A DNA stretch of 64,000 nucleotides, taken from assembly GCF_003337485.1 (NCBI RefSeq), contig NZ_QPJJ01000002.1, forward strand, positions 186,001 through 250,000. The letters run 5' to 3'. The translations under genes and the position numbers were made by a program. The DNA comes from Saliterribacillus persicus. Lineage in GTDB: Bacteria > Bacillota > Bacilli > Bacillales > Amphibacillaceae. A model generated the notes under the pieces. The model saw nothing but the letters and a program-made list of their open reading frames with translations. It did not search any database and was not told the origin of the DNA. Shown piece by piece: positions 33,185 through 41,937 of the stretch (positions are counted from its first letter, which is position 1; every line of letters begins with the position of its first letter).

Positions 33185-33328
33185 ATGAAAATACTGTTTT
33201 TAATTTTAATTTTTGCTGGTATTTTTGGAGTATATGATGCAAGAAGGAAAATTAATAATAATATCCTTGAGTAGACCGAGGAACTTAAAAAAATACGTGA
33301 TCAATTGAAAGAAAACAGTAAAAAGTAG
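33185..33328 (+). pseudogene. Small membrane coiled-coil protein gene with in-frame TAG
   Basis: ATG at 33185 (AAGGAAA 7 bases ahead) opens MKILFLILIFAGIFGVYDAR, a helix followed by a polar part. TAG at 33272-33274 interrupts it after residue 29 (NNILE). The same frame then continues as TEELKKIRDQLKENSKK to a stop at 33328. The intact form would be a 47-residue membrane-anchored coiled-coil protein. Confidence 0.6.
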
Positions 33329-33334
33329 ATTTTA

Positions 33335-33370
33335 CTGTTGAACTAACGGGCGTTTTCCTTTAATAAGGAG
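33335..33370. repeat. Cassette spacer motif, GTTGAACTAA type
   Basis: CTGTTGAACTAACGGGCG, then TTTTCCTTTAATAAGGAG. It is related to 29888. Confidence 0.5.
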
Positions 33371-33448
33371 TTGTATTCTTATTCAACTAAACCATCCGCT
33401 GGTTAGCACAAGAGTTAAATGGTTTTGAATAATCAGGAGGTTAAGCTT

Positions 33449-33526
33449 TTGAAAAAATACAGGCAAGCCATTATTTGGGCTCTGATTGCTGTAATGCTTT
33501 TTCTGATTTGGCTTTTAACACGATAA
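33449..33526 (+). CDS. 25-residue membrane peptide
   Basis: A TTG start preceded by AGGAGG at 8 bases encodes MKKYRQAIIWALIAVMLFLI and a short tail, ending LLTR. It is a positively charged start plus a single membrane helix. The excellent ribosome binding site supports expression. Function is unknown. Confidence 0.5.
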   Translation: MKKYRQAIIWALIAVMLFLIWLLTR

Positions 33527-33637
33527 GGCTTATTGAAGCAAGAGAGCAGTTTAGTGAAATAGGAAAAATTTCTGTTTATAGGGCATTAGTTAAATTCTTT
33601 AAAATTTAGATGTGCGTTAGTTTGATGGGGAGGTAAA

Positions 33638-33850
33638 ATGAGGAAATTCATAGAAAAAATAATTTATGTTGTGTTTACAATTTTAATTTTTATAGTGTTT
33701 TGGAAAATTACAGGAAAAGTTTGGGAAGAATTTGTTCCGTTGAATTATAAAACAAATTTAATAGGACTTATTTTTGTTTCACCTATAATAATTATACTTT
33801 CATTTGTCTTATCCAGTTTGACTTTCCATTTTATTAGGAAATCTGATTAA
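33638..33850 (+). CDS. Small hypothetical membrane protein
   Basis: A 70-residue protein with two membrane helices (residues ~7-25 and 42-63) separated by a polar loop (TGKVWEEFVPLNYKTN) and ending in RKSD. GGGGAGG precedes the ATG. No family recognised. A terminator follows. Confidence 0.62.
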   Translation: MRKFIEKIIYVVFTILIFIVFWKITGKVWEEFVPLNYKTNLIGLIFVSPIIIILSFVLSSLTFHFIRKSD

Positions 33851-33901
33851 AGGTTTGCTCTTGCGTACGGGTAGCTTTAATTGATAAAAAAAAATAAAAA
33901 T

Positions 33902-33930
33902 AACGCTTGAGTATTAAAAAATCAAGCGTT
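33902..33930. terminator. Bidirectional terminator
   Basis: AACGCTTGA and TCAAGCGTT form a 9-bp stem with an 11-base loop. T runs follow on the plus strand and, less perfectly, on the minus strand, serving the small membrane gene and the pullulanase gene. Confidence 0.82.
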
Positions 33931-34008
33931 TTTGTTTGTTTATTATGGTTCCATACATATTGTGTTTTGGTATGTTATTTTAGATTTTCTCTACGGTACC
34001 GGAACTAC

Positions 34009-36117
34009 TTATAATTTCACCCTACTTCTTCTCCAAACACTGAATTCATAGGCTCCAATTTCTGTTGTTGCACTTAACAAACAAGATATGGGAGATAAAG
34101 AACAAGCATGATTGCTGCTTAGCTTTTCCCATCTGCCTTGGTTAGGCATCGTTATATTCATCACAGAAGCGGTAGGATTAATGAAGATTGCAAAATCCAA
34201 ACTGGTTCCCATTAACATGTATCCGAACACTGGATGTGGTGCTGGAATGATATGCACCCGCTTCTGAATTTCTTTTTTGGAATCGAGACGGAAAACGCGA
34301 TATTTTTTGCGAATACCGAGCAATATCCGCACCCACTGTATGCTCTCCTCTTCCCTTCCCCGAGATGTCCAATCCAACTGATTTACCTCGTCAGCCGAAA
34401 TATAACTATTTCCATCATCTTTTTTTGTCCGGAAAAATTCTTGACCTGCATGTAAAAAAGGTATACCTTGACTCAAAATAGTGAGTCCTGTTGCAAGCTG
34501 GTGCACCTTCTTACGACTCTCTTCCGTTAACTCATGGTTCGATAACACGAGACGGTCCCATAATGTATGGTTATCATGACACTCCACGAAATTGACTGAT
34601 TGCAGTGGCGTAGAAAAAAGTGGATGACCATATCTCTCGTCACAGGAGCCTGTCACCAATTGTGGCAAAAGCTCCAAAAACTTACCAGATCCATTAATAT
34701 ACCCTGCATCACTTGAAAGGAACACTTTCCCTTTGATGTGATCACGAAAGACATCATTAAAAAAGCTAACTCCTTCGAGTTTCATCGATTGAGCAGCTGT
34801 TGCTCTCTCTTTTGCGTCCAGTTCTGTATCTAGCTCCCATCCTTCCCCTAAAAGAAGAATAGGTCGATCCGCTTTTAGACAACGCTGCTGGATTTGCTGC
34901 ATCGTTTCGAGATCGATTAAGCCCATTAAATCAAACCGAAAACCGTCGACATGATACTCATCCAACCAATAATCGATCGCGTCGAGAATAAATTTTCTCA
35001 CCATTTTTCTCTCCGTTGCCATATCATTTCCTGTCCCGCTTCCATCACTTAAACTGCCATCTTCTCTATATCTGAAATAATAACCTGGCACTAACTTTTC
35101 AAATGCGGAATTAGCCTGATCAAATACATGGTTATACACCACATCTAAAATAACCGACATCCCGTTTTTATGAATTGCCTCAATCATTTGTTTGCACTCT
35201 CGGATGCGGACTTCAGGATTATTCGCATCTGTAGCGTAACTGCCTTCCGGTGTTAGATAATACAACGGATCATATCCCCAGTTATAGCTGTCTTCAGGTT
35301 TAAGCTCATCTACTCTCGCAAAATCCTGGAGTGGAAGCAGTTGAACATGCGTACAACCCAGTTCTTTTATATAGCTTAAAGCAGTAGAATATCCTGCTGT
35401 ATTTTTCGTATGCTCTTCGGTTAATCCAAGAAACTTTCCCTTCTGGCTCACTCCACTGTCCAAAGAAATAGTTGCATCCCTGATATGAAGTTCGTAAATG
35501 ATAGCATCCTGCTTTTCGACTTTTGGATAAGAACCCGCACGGAAGCTATCCGGATCTGTAGCAGGAAGATCGATGACCACACCTCTTTCGCTATTTGCCG
35601 TCATACTTTTAGCATAAGGATCATTAACCTTTTGCACCTCTCCGTTTATCGCCACGACAAAGTGGTACGGCATATTTTTCCAGTCACCTTCCACTGCTAT
35701 ATACCAGACACCGTTCGCTTTTCTTTCCATTTGAAAAGTTTCAGTTTCGATAACTAATTCTACTTTTCTTGCTGTTGGTGCCCATACAGCAAATTCACTT
35801 CTATCTGCAAAATAGCTACAGCCTAATTTTTCATCCGTACAATCATAGGTTTGATCAAACCAAGCACTGCGAACGACTTTCCGAAGATAGATCTGCCATT
35901 CATCTCCCCCCCAAGAAAGAGAAGCTACACATTCTAATGAAAAAGGATCTTCTAAAGTAATTTGAGCGGTGTTTTCATCTAAAAAACCGACCGATTTTAT
36001 CATGCAAGGGCTATTTCCCACATATACATGTGGTAAGGAAGCTTCTAACGATTCGCTTTTTGGTACTTCTATCGTGATGGTATCTTTTTCATCTAACCAA
36101 GCGACACGCTTTTTCAC
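34009..36117 (-). CDS. amyX: Type I pullulanase (debranching enzyme)
   Basis: A 702-residue glycoside hydrolase family 13 enzyme that cleaves alpha-1,6 bonds of pullulan and branched alpha-glucans. A CBM48-like N-terminal domain (residues ~95-185) precedes the catalytic barrel. The type I signature YNWGYDP lies near residue 275; nucleophile Asp in GFRFDLMGL (~394), acid/base Glu in LLGEGWE (~425) and third Asp in ECHDNHTLWDR (~514). There is no signal peptide, so it works inside the cell on glycogen or imported maltodextrin. It is divergent from glgB-glgC-glgD-glgA-glgP. The GTG start is supported by AGAGGG 9 bases upstream. Confidence 0.93.
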   Translation of the reverse strand: MKKRVAWLDEKDTITIEVPKSESLEASLPHVYVGNSPCMIKSVGFLDENTAQITLEDPFSLECVASLSWGGDEWQIYLRKVVRSAWFDQTYDCTDEKLGCSYFADRSEFAVWAPTARKVELVIETETFQMERKANGVWYIAVEGDWKNMPYHFVVAINGEVQKVNDPYAKSMTANSERGVVIDLPATDPDSFRAGSYPKVEKQDAIIYELHIRDATISLDSGVSQKGKFLGLTEEHTKNTAGYSTALSYIKELGCTHVQLLPLQDFARVDELKPEDSYNWGYDPLYYLTPEGSYATDANNPEVRIRECKQMIEAIHKNGMSVILDVVYNHVFDQANSAFEKLVPGYYFRYREDGSLSDGSGTGNDMATERKMVRKFILDAIDYWLDEYHVDGFRFDLMGLIDLETMQQIQQRCLKADRPILLLGEGWELDTELDAKERATAAQSMKLEGVSFFNDVFRDHIKGKVFLSSDAGYINGSGKFLELLPQLVTGSCDERYGHPLFSTPLQSVNFVECHDNHTLWDRLVLSNHELTEESRKKVHQLATGLTILSQGIPFLHAGQEFFRTKKDDGNSYISADEVNQLDWTSRGREEESIQWVRILLGIRKKYRVFRLDSKKEIQKRVHIIPAPHPVFGYMLMGTSLDFAIFINPTASVMNITMPNQGRWEKLSSNHACSLSPISCLLSATTEIGAYEFSVWRRSRVKL

Positions 36118-36278
36118 AGATGGATCCCTCTTTTCTTTCCTATCAAATCTTTTTTTGAGCCAAGATCAAACTTTTCAACTCTTACCAATCTATTCATAAA
36201 TTCGGGGTTATATTACGTTTTGCTGGTCATAGAATAACAAGAGTTCTTTATATCTCTTAAAAGCCGAAAGGAGTCTCT

Positions 36279-38198
36279 ATGTCTAAACTGATTGCAGAAG
36301 ATGATATCTACCTTTTCCACCAAGGCACGCACTATCATAGCTACCAATTTCTTGGTTGCCATTATATTTCAGATGAAAATAAAACAGGTATGCGTTTTGC
36401 TGTGTGGGCTCCACATGCCAAAGCAGTAGAAGTGTGCGGTGATTTTAATAACTGGACGGGGAAGGATTTTCCCTTAGAGCGCGTAAATCAAGCCGGCTTA
36501 TGGGTCGGTTTTTTTACAACAATCAAAGAAAATTCTCCTTATAAATACCGGATAACGCCTGCAAATGGACCTGACTTTTTAAAAGCTGATCCATATGCCT
36601 TTCAAACAGAGCTTCGGCCATTGACCGCTTCTCTGACACCTTCCTCTGCTTCCTATACGTGGAACGATCAAGAATGGGAAGCCAAAAGAAAAGAATTTGA
36701 TCCATACACCTCCCCTATTCTGATTTATGAAATGCATGTTGGGACGTGGAAACAAAAAAAGGATGGCAGCTATTATACGTACCGTGAACTAGCTAAAGAA
36801 TTAATCCCCTATGTGAAAGGGCTCGGCTATACCCATATTGAATTACTTCCTGTCACTGAGCATCCATTTGATCTATCTTGGGGCTACCAAATCACAGGCT
36901 ATTACGCTCCAACGAGCAGATATGGAACGCCAAACGACTTCAAGTACTTTATCGATCAATGCCATCAGCATCACATCGGTGTGATTTTGGACTGGGTTCC
37001 CGGTCACTTTTGTAAAGATGAACAGGGATTGCGCCTTTTTGATGGGGAGCCTTTATATGAATACAGCGATCCAACTAAGGCAGAAAAAAGATCATGGGGC
37101 ACGTTAACCTTTGATTTCGGACGACCGGAAGTACAGAGCTTCCTTATCTCTAACGCAATTTTTTGGCTAGAAGCGTACCATCTTGATGGGATTCGTGTCG
37201 ATGCTGTTGCTAGTATGACGTCGCTCAATTTTGATCTCCCGGACGGGGAACCTCTTCGCGTAAACGGGCTGGGTGGCAGTGAAAATCTGGAAGCTATCGC
37301 CTTTTTAAAAAAATTAAATGAGGTTGTTTTTAAGCTTTATCCCACAACCTTAATGATGGCGGAGGATAGCTCTGATTTGCCTTTCATCAGTAAACCGACT
37401 TGGATGGGCGGCTTAGGCTTTAATTTCAAATGGAATATGGGCTGGATGAATGATGTGCTTCGCTATATGAAATACGAACCAATCCATCGTAAATATCATC
37501 ATAATCTACTTACCTTCTCTCTTATGTATGCGTATAGCGAAAATTTTGTTCTTCCCTTTTCCCATGATGAGGTTGTGCACGGAAAAAAATCCTTACTCGA
37601 TAAAATGCCAGGTGATATGTGGCAGCAATTTGCAAACCTCAGGCTGCTTTATGGCTATTTAATGACGCATCCGGGTAAAAAGCTTTTATTTATGGGCGGA
37701 GAATTCGGTCAGTACATCGAGTGGCGTGACCAGCACGAATTAGACTGGTTGCTACTTGATTATCCAATGCATTATGGCGTGCATCAGTATGTTACAGCAT
37801 TAAATCATTTTTATCATAACCAACCGGCATTATTTCAGCTTGATCACGATCCGGCTGGATTTGAATGGGTTGATGCAGATAATACCGAGCAAAGCATTCT
37901 TATTTTTCACCGAAAAAGCACGGAGCCTGAAAACGATTTGCTTGTTTTATGTAACTTTACCCCACATGTTTACTACGATTTCAAAGTTGGAGTGAGCAGG
38001 CCTGGAACGTATCAAGAGATATTTAACTCGGACACTGCCTACTTTGGTGGATCTGATCAAATTAATAGCGGTCTCCATTACAGCTTTTCTGAGAGCTTCC
38101 ATGGAAAGCCGCAGCACTTAAAAATAAAGGTACCACCTCTAGCAATCTGTATCTTCAAGCAGTTGCAAGAATCAACCGAAGAGGAGGATCAGCGATGA
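36279..38198 (+). CDS. glgB: 1,4-alpha-glucan branching enzyme
   Basis: A 639-residue GH13 enzyme that introduces alpha-1,6 branches into glycogen. N-terminal CBM48 ([20 protein letters not shown]), the barrel with Asp nucleophile in [11 protein letters not shown] (~306), Glu in [10 protein letters not shown] (~361), and [12 protein letters not shown] (~429), then a C-terminal beta domain. It opens the operon glgB-glgC-glgD-glgA-glgP. AAAGGAG lies 5 bases before ATG. The glgC ATG overlaps the stop by 4 bases, so translation is coupled. Confidence 0.96.
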   Translation: MSKLIAEDDIYLFHQGTHYHSYQFLGCHYISDENKTGMRFAVWAPHAKAVEVCGDFNNWTGKDFPLERVNQAGLWVGFFTTIKENSPYKYRITPANGPDFLKADPYAFQTELRPLTASLTPSSASYTWNDQEWEAKRKEFDPYTSPILIYEMHVGTWKQKKDGSYYTYRELAKELIPYVKGLGYTHIELLPVTEHPFDLSWGYQITGYYAPTSRYGTPNDFKYFIDQCHQHHIGVILDWVPGHFCKDEQGLRLFDGEPLYEYSDPTKAEKRSWGTLTFDFGRPEVQSFLISNAIFWLEAYHLDGIRVDAVASMTSLNFDLPDGEPLRVNGLGGSENLEAIAFLKKLNEVVFKLYPTTLMMAEDSSDLPFISKPTWMGGLGFNFKWNMGWMNDVLRYMKYEPIHRKYHHNLLTFSLMYAYSENFVLPFSHDEVVHGKKSLLDKMPGDMWQQFANLRLLYGYLMTHPGKKLLFMGGEFGQYIEWRDQHELDWLLLDYPMHYGVHQYVTALNHFYHNQPALFQLDHDPAGFEWVDADNTEQSILIFHRKSTEPENDLLVLCNFTPHVYYDFKVGVSRPGTYQEIFNSDTAYFGGSDQINSGLHYSFSESFHGKPQHLKIKVPPLAICIFKQLQESTEEEDQR

Positions 38199-39346
38199 AA
38201 AAAGAATGTGTGACGATGCTTCTAGCAGGTGGTGCTGGAAAGCGTCTTGGTTTATTAACTCGTAATCTAGCAAAACCAGCAGTACCCTTTGGTGGAAGGT
38301 ATCGCATTATTGATTTTGCATTAAGTAATTGTTTGAATTCACACATGTACACGGTAGGGGTGCTAACCCAATACTCCCCACTTAAACTGCATCAGCATAT
38401 CGGCGTGGGAAAGCCTTGGGATTTAGATCGGATGGAGGATGGTCTGACGATTTTATCCCCTTATACAGAAACAAGCGGTGGCAATTGGTATCTCGGCACC
38501 GCTGATTCCATAACAAAGAATATCAATTTTATTGAACAGTACGATCCTAATTATTTAATCGTTCTTTCCGGTGACCATATTTATCACATGGATTACAACG
38601 AGCTCCTCAACCAACACAAGGAAAAACAGGCAGATGTTACGATTTCAGCTCTGGAGGTTCCTTGGAAAGAGACCTCTCGTTTTGGGATATTGAATACAAC
38701 CGATGATTTAAGAATCTATGAATTTGAGGAAAAACCAACTAGCGCAAAAAACAATCTTGCCTCGATGGGCATTTATATATTTAATTGGGACATTTTAAAG
38801 CAATATTTAGAGGCTGACAGCACGAATGAATCCTCTAATCATGACTTTGGCCAGGATATTCTACCAGCGATGATTTTAGATCATAGAAAGCTTTACGCTT
38901 ATAAATTTGAAGGGTACTGGAAAGACGTTGGTACAATTGAAAGCTACTGGGAAGCACACATGGATTTACTACGAGAAAACCTACATTTATCCTTAAACAA
39001 TCGGAACTGGCGAACGTATTCACATGATTCAAATTTTGCCCCACAGCTTATTGGAGAAAATGCAGTTATTCATCATTCCTTAATCAATAATGGTTGTATT
39101 ATTTCAGGCAATATTGATCATTCTGTCTTATTTGAAAATGTGCATATAGGTGATGGCAGTGTCATTATTAAATCCATCCTCCTTCCAGGGGCTCGAGTGG
39201 GCGATAATGTGTTGCTAGAAAGGGTTATTGTGCAAGAAAATGTGACTATCCCCAATAATACAAGAATTGTCGCTCACCCCGACGAGGACCCTGTTGTCCT
39301 TTCAAACGACAATATCGCTTATGTTTCATTAGGGGAGGAGGATTAA
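38195..39346 (+). CDS. glgC: Glucose-1-phosphate adenylyltransferase, catalytic subunit
   Basis: A 383-residue enzyme that makes ADP-glucose from glucose 1-phosphate and ATP, the committed step of glycogen synthesis. Nucleotide-binding loop [16 protein letters not shown], then [29 protein letters not shown] and an LbH C-terminal region with regulatory repeats. All catalytic signatures are present. It pairs with the next gene, glgD, as a heteromer, as in Bacillus. ATGA overlap with glgB. Confidence 0.96.
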   Translation: MKKECVTMLLAGGAGKRLGLLTRNLAKPAVPFGGRYRIIDFALSNCLNSHMYTVGVLTQYSPLKLHQHIGVGKPWDLDRMEDGLTILSPYTETSGGNWYLGTADSITKNINFIEQYDPNYLIVLSGDHIYHMDYNELLNQHKEKQADVTISALEVPWKETSRFGILNTTDDLRIYEFEEKPTSAKNNLASMGIYIFNWDILKQYLEADSTNESSNHDFGQDILPAMILDHRKLYAYKFEGYWKDVGTIESYWEAHMDLLRENLHLSLNNRNWRTYSHDSNFAPQLIGENAVIHHSLINNGCIISGNIDHSVLFENVHIGDGSVIIKSILLPGARVGDNVLLERVIVQENVTIPNNTRIVAHPDEDPVVLSNDNIAYVSLGEED

Positions 39347-39347
39347 G

Positions 39348-40454
39348 ATGACGACAATGATGGGGCTAATTAATTTAGAGCATGAACACGATTTTTTGAA
39401 GGAATTAACCTATTTCAGATGCGGGGCAGCAACACCTTTTGCAGGTCGGTATCGATTAATCGATTTTACGATTTCCAACATGGCAAAATCGAGTATTAGT
39501 GAGATTGCTATTTTCACGAAAAGTAAGTATCGCTCCCTTATCGAACATTTAGGTTCCGGGGCAGACTGGGATTTAAATAAACGCCATGGCGGCTTATTTA
39601 TTCTGCCGCCTCACTGGGAGGATCCTACTGATATTTCTAAAGGTGATCTCAGACATTTTCGTAACAACTGGGACTACTTTGACAGAAGTAAATCCAATTA
39701 TGTCTTAATTAGCGGCAGTCAGTTTATCTCGAATATGTTATATCGTGACTTATTCCACCACCACCTAAAGTCAGGCGCAGATGTCACCATGCTGACGACG
39801 AAATATGATCGCTTACTTCCTGAGCATGATAGCTGTCTGAAGGTCGAAGTAGACGAAGCGGGTGTTGTAGAAGACATCACGAATGACTTAAAAAACCCTC
39901 ATGTTTTTTCCGGGGTATATGTTTTGCGAAAAGCTCTACTCTTAGAATTGATAGAGGACTGTATTGCCAATCATAAAACACATTTCTTTTTAGATGGGAT
40001 TAAAGCAAATCTAGCGAGACTAAACGTTCATTCCTACAATTATCAGGGCTACAGTGCCGTCGTTAACTCGATCGATAGCTATTACCGTGAGAACCTGGCT
40101 TTACTTGAGAATAAAAACTATCAACAGCTTTTTCCGACCGGAGACCCTGTCTTCACCAAGATCAGTAATCAAGCACCGACTCAATATAAAGGCACCGCAA
40201 AGGTTGCTAAGTCCCTGATCGCAACCGGTGGTGTGATTGAAGGTGACGTGGAAAAAAGTATTCTATTCCGAGGCGTCCATGTTAGCACAGATGCCGTTGT
40301 AAAGAATTCAATCATCATGCCCCATTGCAAAATTGAAGCAGGGGCTCATCTTGAAAATGTCATCTTGGATAAGGATGTCACGGTGACCAAGGATCAAGTG
40401 CTAAAAGGAGCGAAGGAGCAACCATTTGTTATTGCAAAAAGAAAAACAGTATAA
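39348..40454 (+). CDS. glgD: Glucose-1-phosphate adenylyltransferase, regulatory subunit
   Basis: A 368-residue GlgC paralogue that has lost the catalytic GGxGxR nucleotide loop: the N-terminus reads LINLEHEHDFLKELTYFRCG where GlgC has its glycine-rich loop. It keeps the PFAGRYRLIDF region, a central domain and the C-terminal left-handed beta-helix repeats. It acts as a non-catalytic or modulatory partner of GlgC. It starts two bases after glgC and runs up to glgA. Confidence 0.94.
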   Translation: MTTMMGLINLEHEHDFLKELTYFRCGAATPFAGRYRLIDFTISNMAKSSISEIAIFTKSKYRSLIEHLGSGADWDLNKRHGGLFILPPHWEDPTDISKGDLRHFRNNWDYFDRSKSNYVLISGSQFISNMLYRDLFHHHLKSGADVTMLTTKYDRLLPEHDSCLKVEVDEAGVVEDITNDLKNPHVFSGVYVLRKALLLELIEDCIANHKTHFFLDGIKANLARLNVHSYNYQGYSAVVNSIDSYYRENLALLENKNYQQLFPTGDPVFTKISNQAPTQYKGTAKVAKSLIATGGVIEGDVEKSILFRGVHVSTDAVVKNSIIMPHCKIEAGAHLENVILDKDVTVTKDQVLKGAKEQPFVIAKRKTV

Positions 40455-40470
40455 AGGGGATAAATTGTAT

Positions 40471-41892
40471 ATGGGGAAGAAAGTTTTATTTGTAGCCTCT
40501 GAGTGCACACCATTTGTAAAAACAGGAGGTCTTGCAGACGTAATTGGCTCCTTGCCACAAGCCTTACAACAAACTGAAAATATTGATGTCAGCGTCATGC
40601 TTCCACTCTACCAGGAGATTTGGGATAACTGGCAAAACCAGTTAACTAAAATTAACAGCCTTCCACTTAACGTAGGATGGCGAAAGCATGACGCAACTAT
40701 TTATCACACCACACATCAGGGGATTCCCTTTTATTTTATAAAAAATGATTATTATTTTTCTAGACACGGCGTTTACGGCTATGAGGATGACGGAGAGCGT
40801 TATCTCTTTTTTTGTCAGGCCGTCATGGAGGCATTAAAGGTAATCGATTTTGAAGCGGACATCCTCCATGCCCATGATTGGCAAGCAGGATTAGCTATTG
40901 CATTTGCGAACATCACGCCACCAACTAAACAACTGAAAACTGTCTTTACAATCCACAATATCAAGTACCAGGGGATTTTATTGAAAGATGCTTATGCGGA
41001 TTTATTTAATATTTCCGATGAACATATTGGTGGCTTAGAATGGGATGGGCTTTTAAATTGTATGAAAAGCGGGATTTTTCACGCCGACAAAATCACAACT
41101 GTAAGCCCCACTTATGCGGAAGAAATCACTTTCCCTTTTTACGGGGAAGGGTTAGACTCCATTATCCGAGAGCGGAAAAATGACGTCATCGGCATTTTAA
41201 ATGGCATTGATCTAAATGACTACAATCCAAATACAGACCCACACCTAAATACAAAATACAGCTACTCCAGGATAAAAAAGAAAGAAAACAAAGAAATTCT
41301 CCAAAAGAAGCTCGGTTTAAAAGTAGATCCAGAAATACCGATGTATGTAATGATTACACGCCTGGTCGAACAAAAAGGACTCCACCTAGTTCAAGCCATT
41401 CTAGATGAATTTTTAAACGAAAATGTCCAATTTGTCCTATTAGGAACAGGCGATTACGAATTTGAAAACTTCTTTTATCATGCAGAAAAGCGAAACAAAG
41501 AAAAATTAGTGAGCTATTTAGGTTTTGACGAAGCATTAGCAAGACAAATCTATGCATCAGGCGATTTCTTTGTAATGCCTTCGTTGTTTGAACCTTGTGG
41601 GTTATCGCAACTCATTGCCCTCCAGTATAAAACTGTTCCGATCGTAAGAGAAACAGGTGGACTTAAGGATACTGTGACCCCTTTTAACGAGTATAGCTTA
41701 GAAGGAAATGGCTTCAGCTTTAAAAATTACAACGCACACGAACTGCTAGAACAATTAAAATATTCGCTCTCTATCTATCAAAACGAAGAAAAATGGCAAG
41801 CACTCCTTAAAAATGTCAATAAAAGCTACTATAGCTGGGATGACTCTGCTCATGCTTATGCAGACCTTTACCACGAATTACATCAAGCATGA
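40471..41892 (+). CDS. glgA: Glycogen (starch) synthase
   Basis: A 473-residue GT5 glycosyltransferase that extends alpha-1,4 glucan chains from ADP-glucose. N-terminal VASECTPFVKTGGLADVIG (KTGGL, ADP-glucose site) and C-terminal MPSLFEPCGLSQLIALQY (EPCGLxQ, catalytic Glu region) are intact. ATG at 40471 is preferred; AAAGGGGA lies 10 bases ahead. An upstream in-frame ATG at 40426 would lie inside glgD and lacks a ribosome binding site. Confidence 0.95.
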   Translation: MGKKVLFVASECTPFVKTGGLADVIGSLPQALQQTENIDVSVMLPLYQEIWDNWQNQLTKINSLPLNVGWRKHDATIYHTTHQGIPFYFIKNDYYFSRHGVYGYEDDGERYLFFCQAVMEALKVIDFEADILHAHDWQAGLAIAFANITPPTKQLKTVFTIHNIKYQGILLKDAYADLFNISDEHIGGLEWDGLLNCMKSGIFHADKITTVSPTYAEEITFPFYGEGLDSIIRERKNDVIGILNGIDLNDYNPNTDPHLNTKYSYSRIKKKENKEILQKKLGLKVDPEIPMYVMITRLVEQKGLHLVQAILDEFLNENVQFVLLGTGDYEFENFFYHAEKRNKEKLVSYLGFDEALARQIYASGDFFVMPSLFEPCGLSQLIALQYKTVPIVRETGGLKDTVTPFNEYSLEGNGFSFKNYNAHELLEQLKYSLSIYQNEEKWQALLKNVNKSYYSWDDSAHAYADLYHELHQA

Positions 41893-41937
41893 GAGATTCA
41901 ATTGGGTATGAACCACTTTTAAAAGGAGGGCATCAGC

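Noticed and set aside
34009-36117. Secreted pullulanase
   Set aside because: No signal peptide at the N-terminus and placement next to glycogen genes; it should be intracellular.
40426-40470. Upstream ATG for glgA
   Set aside because: It overlaps the glgD end and lacks a ribosome binding site; ATG 40471 with AAAGGGGA is better.
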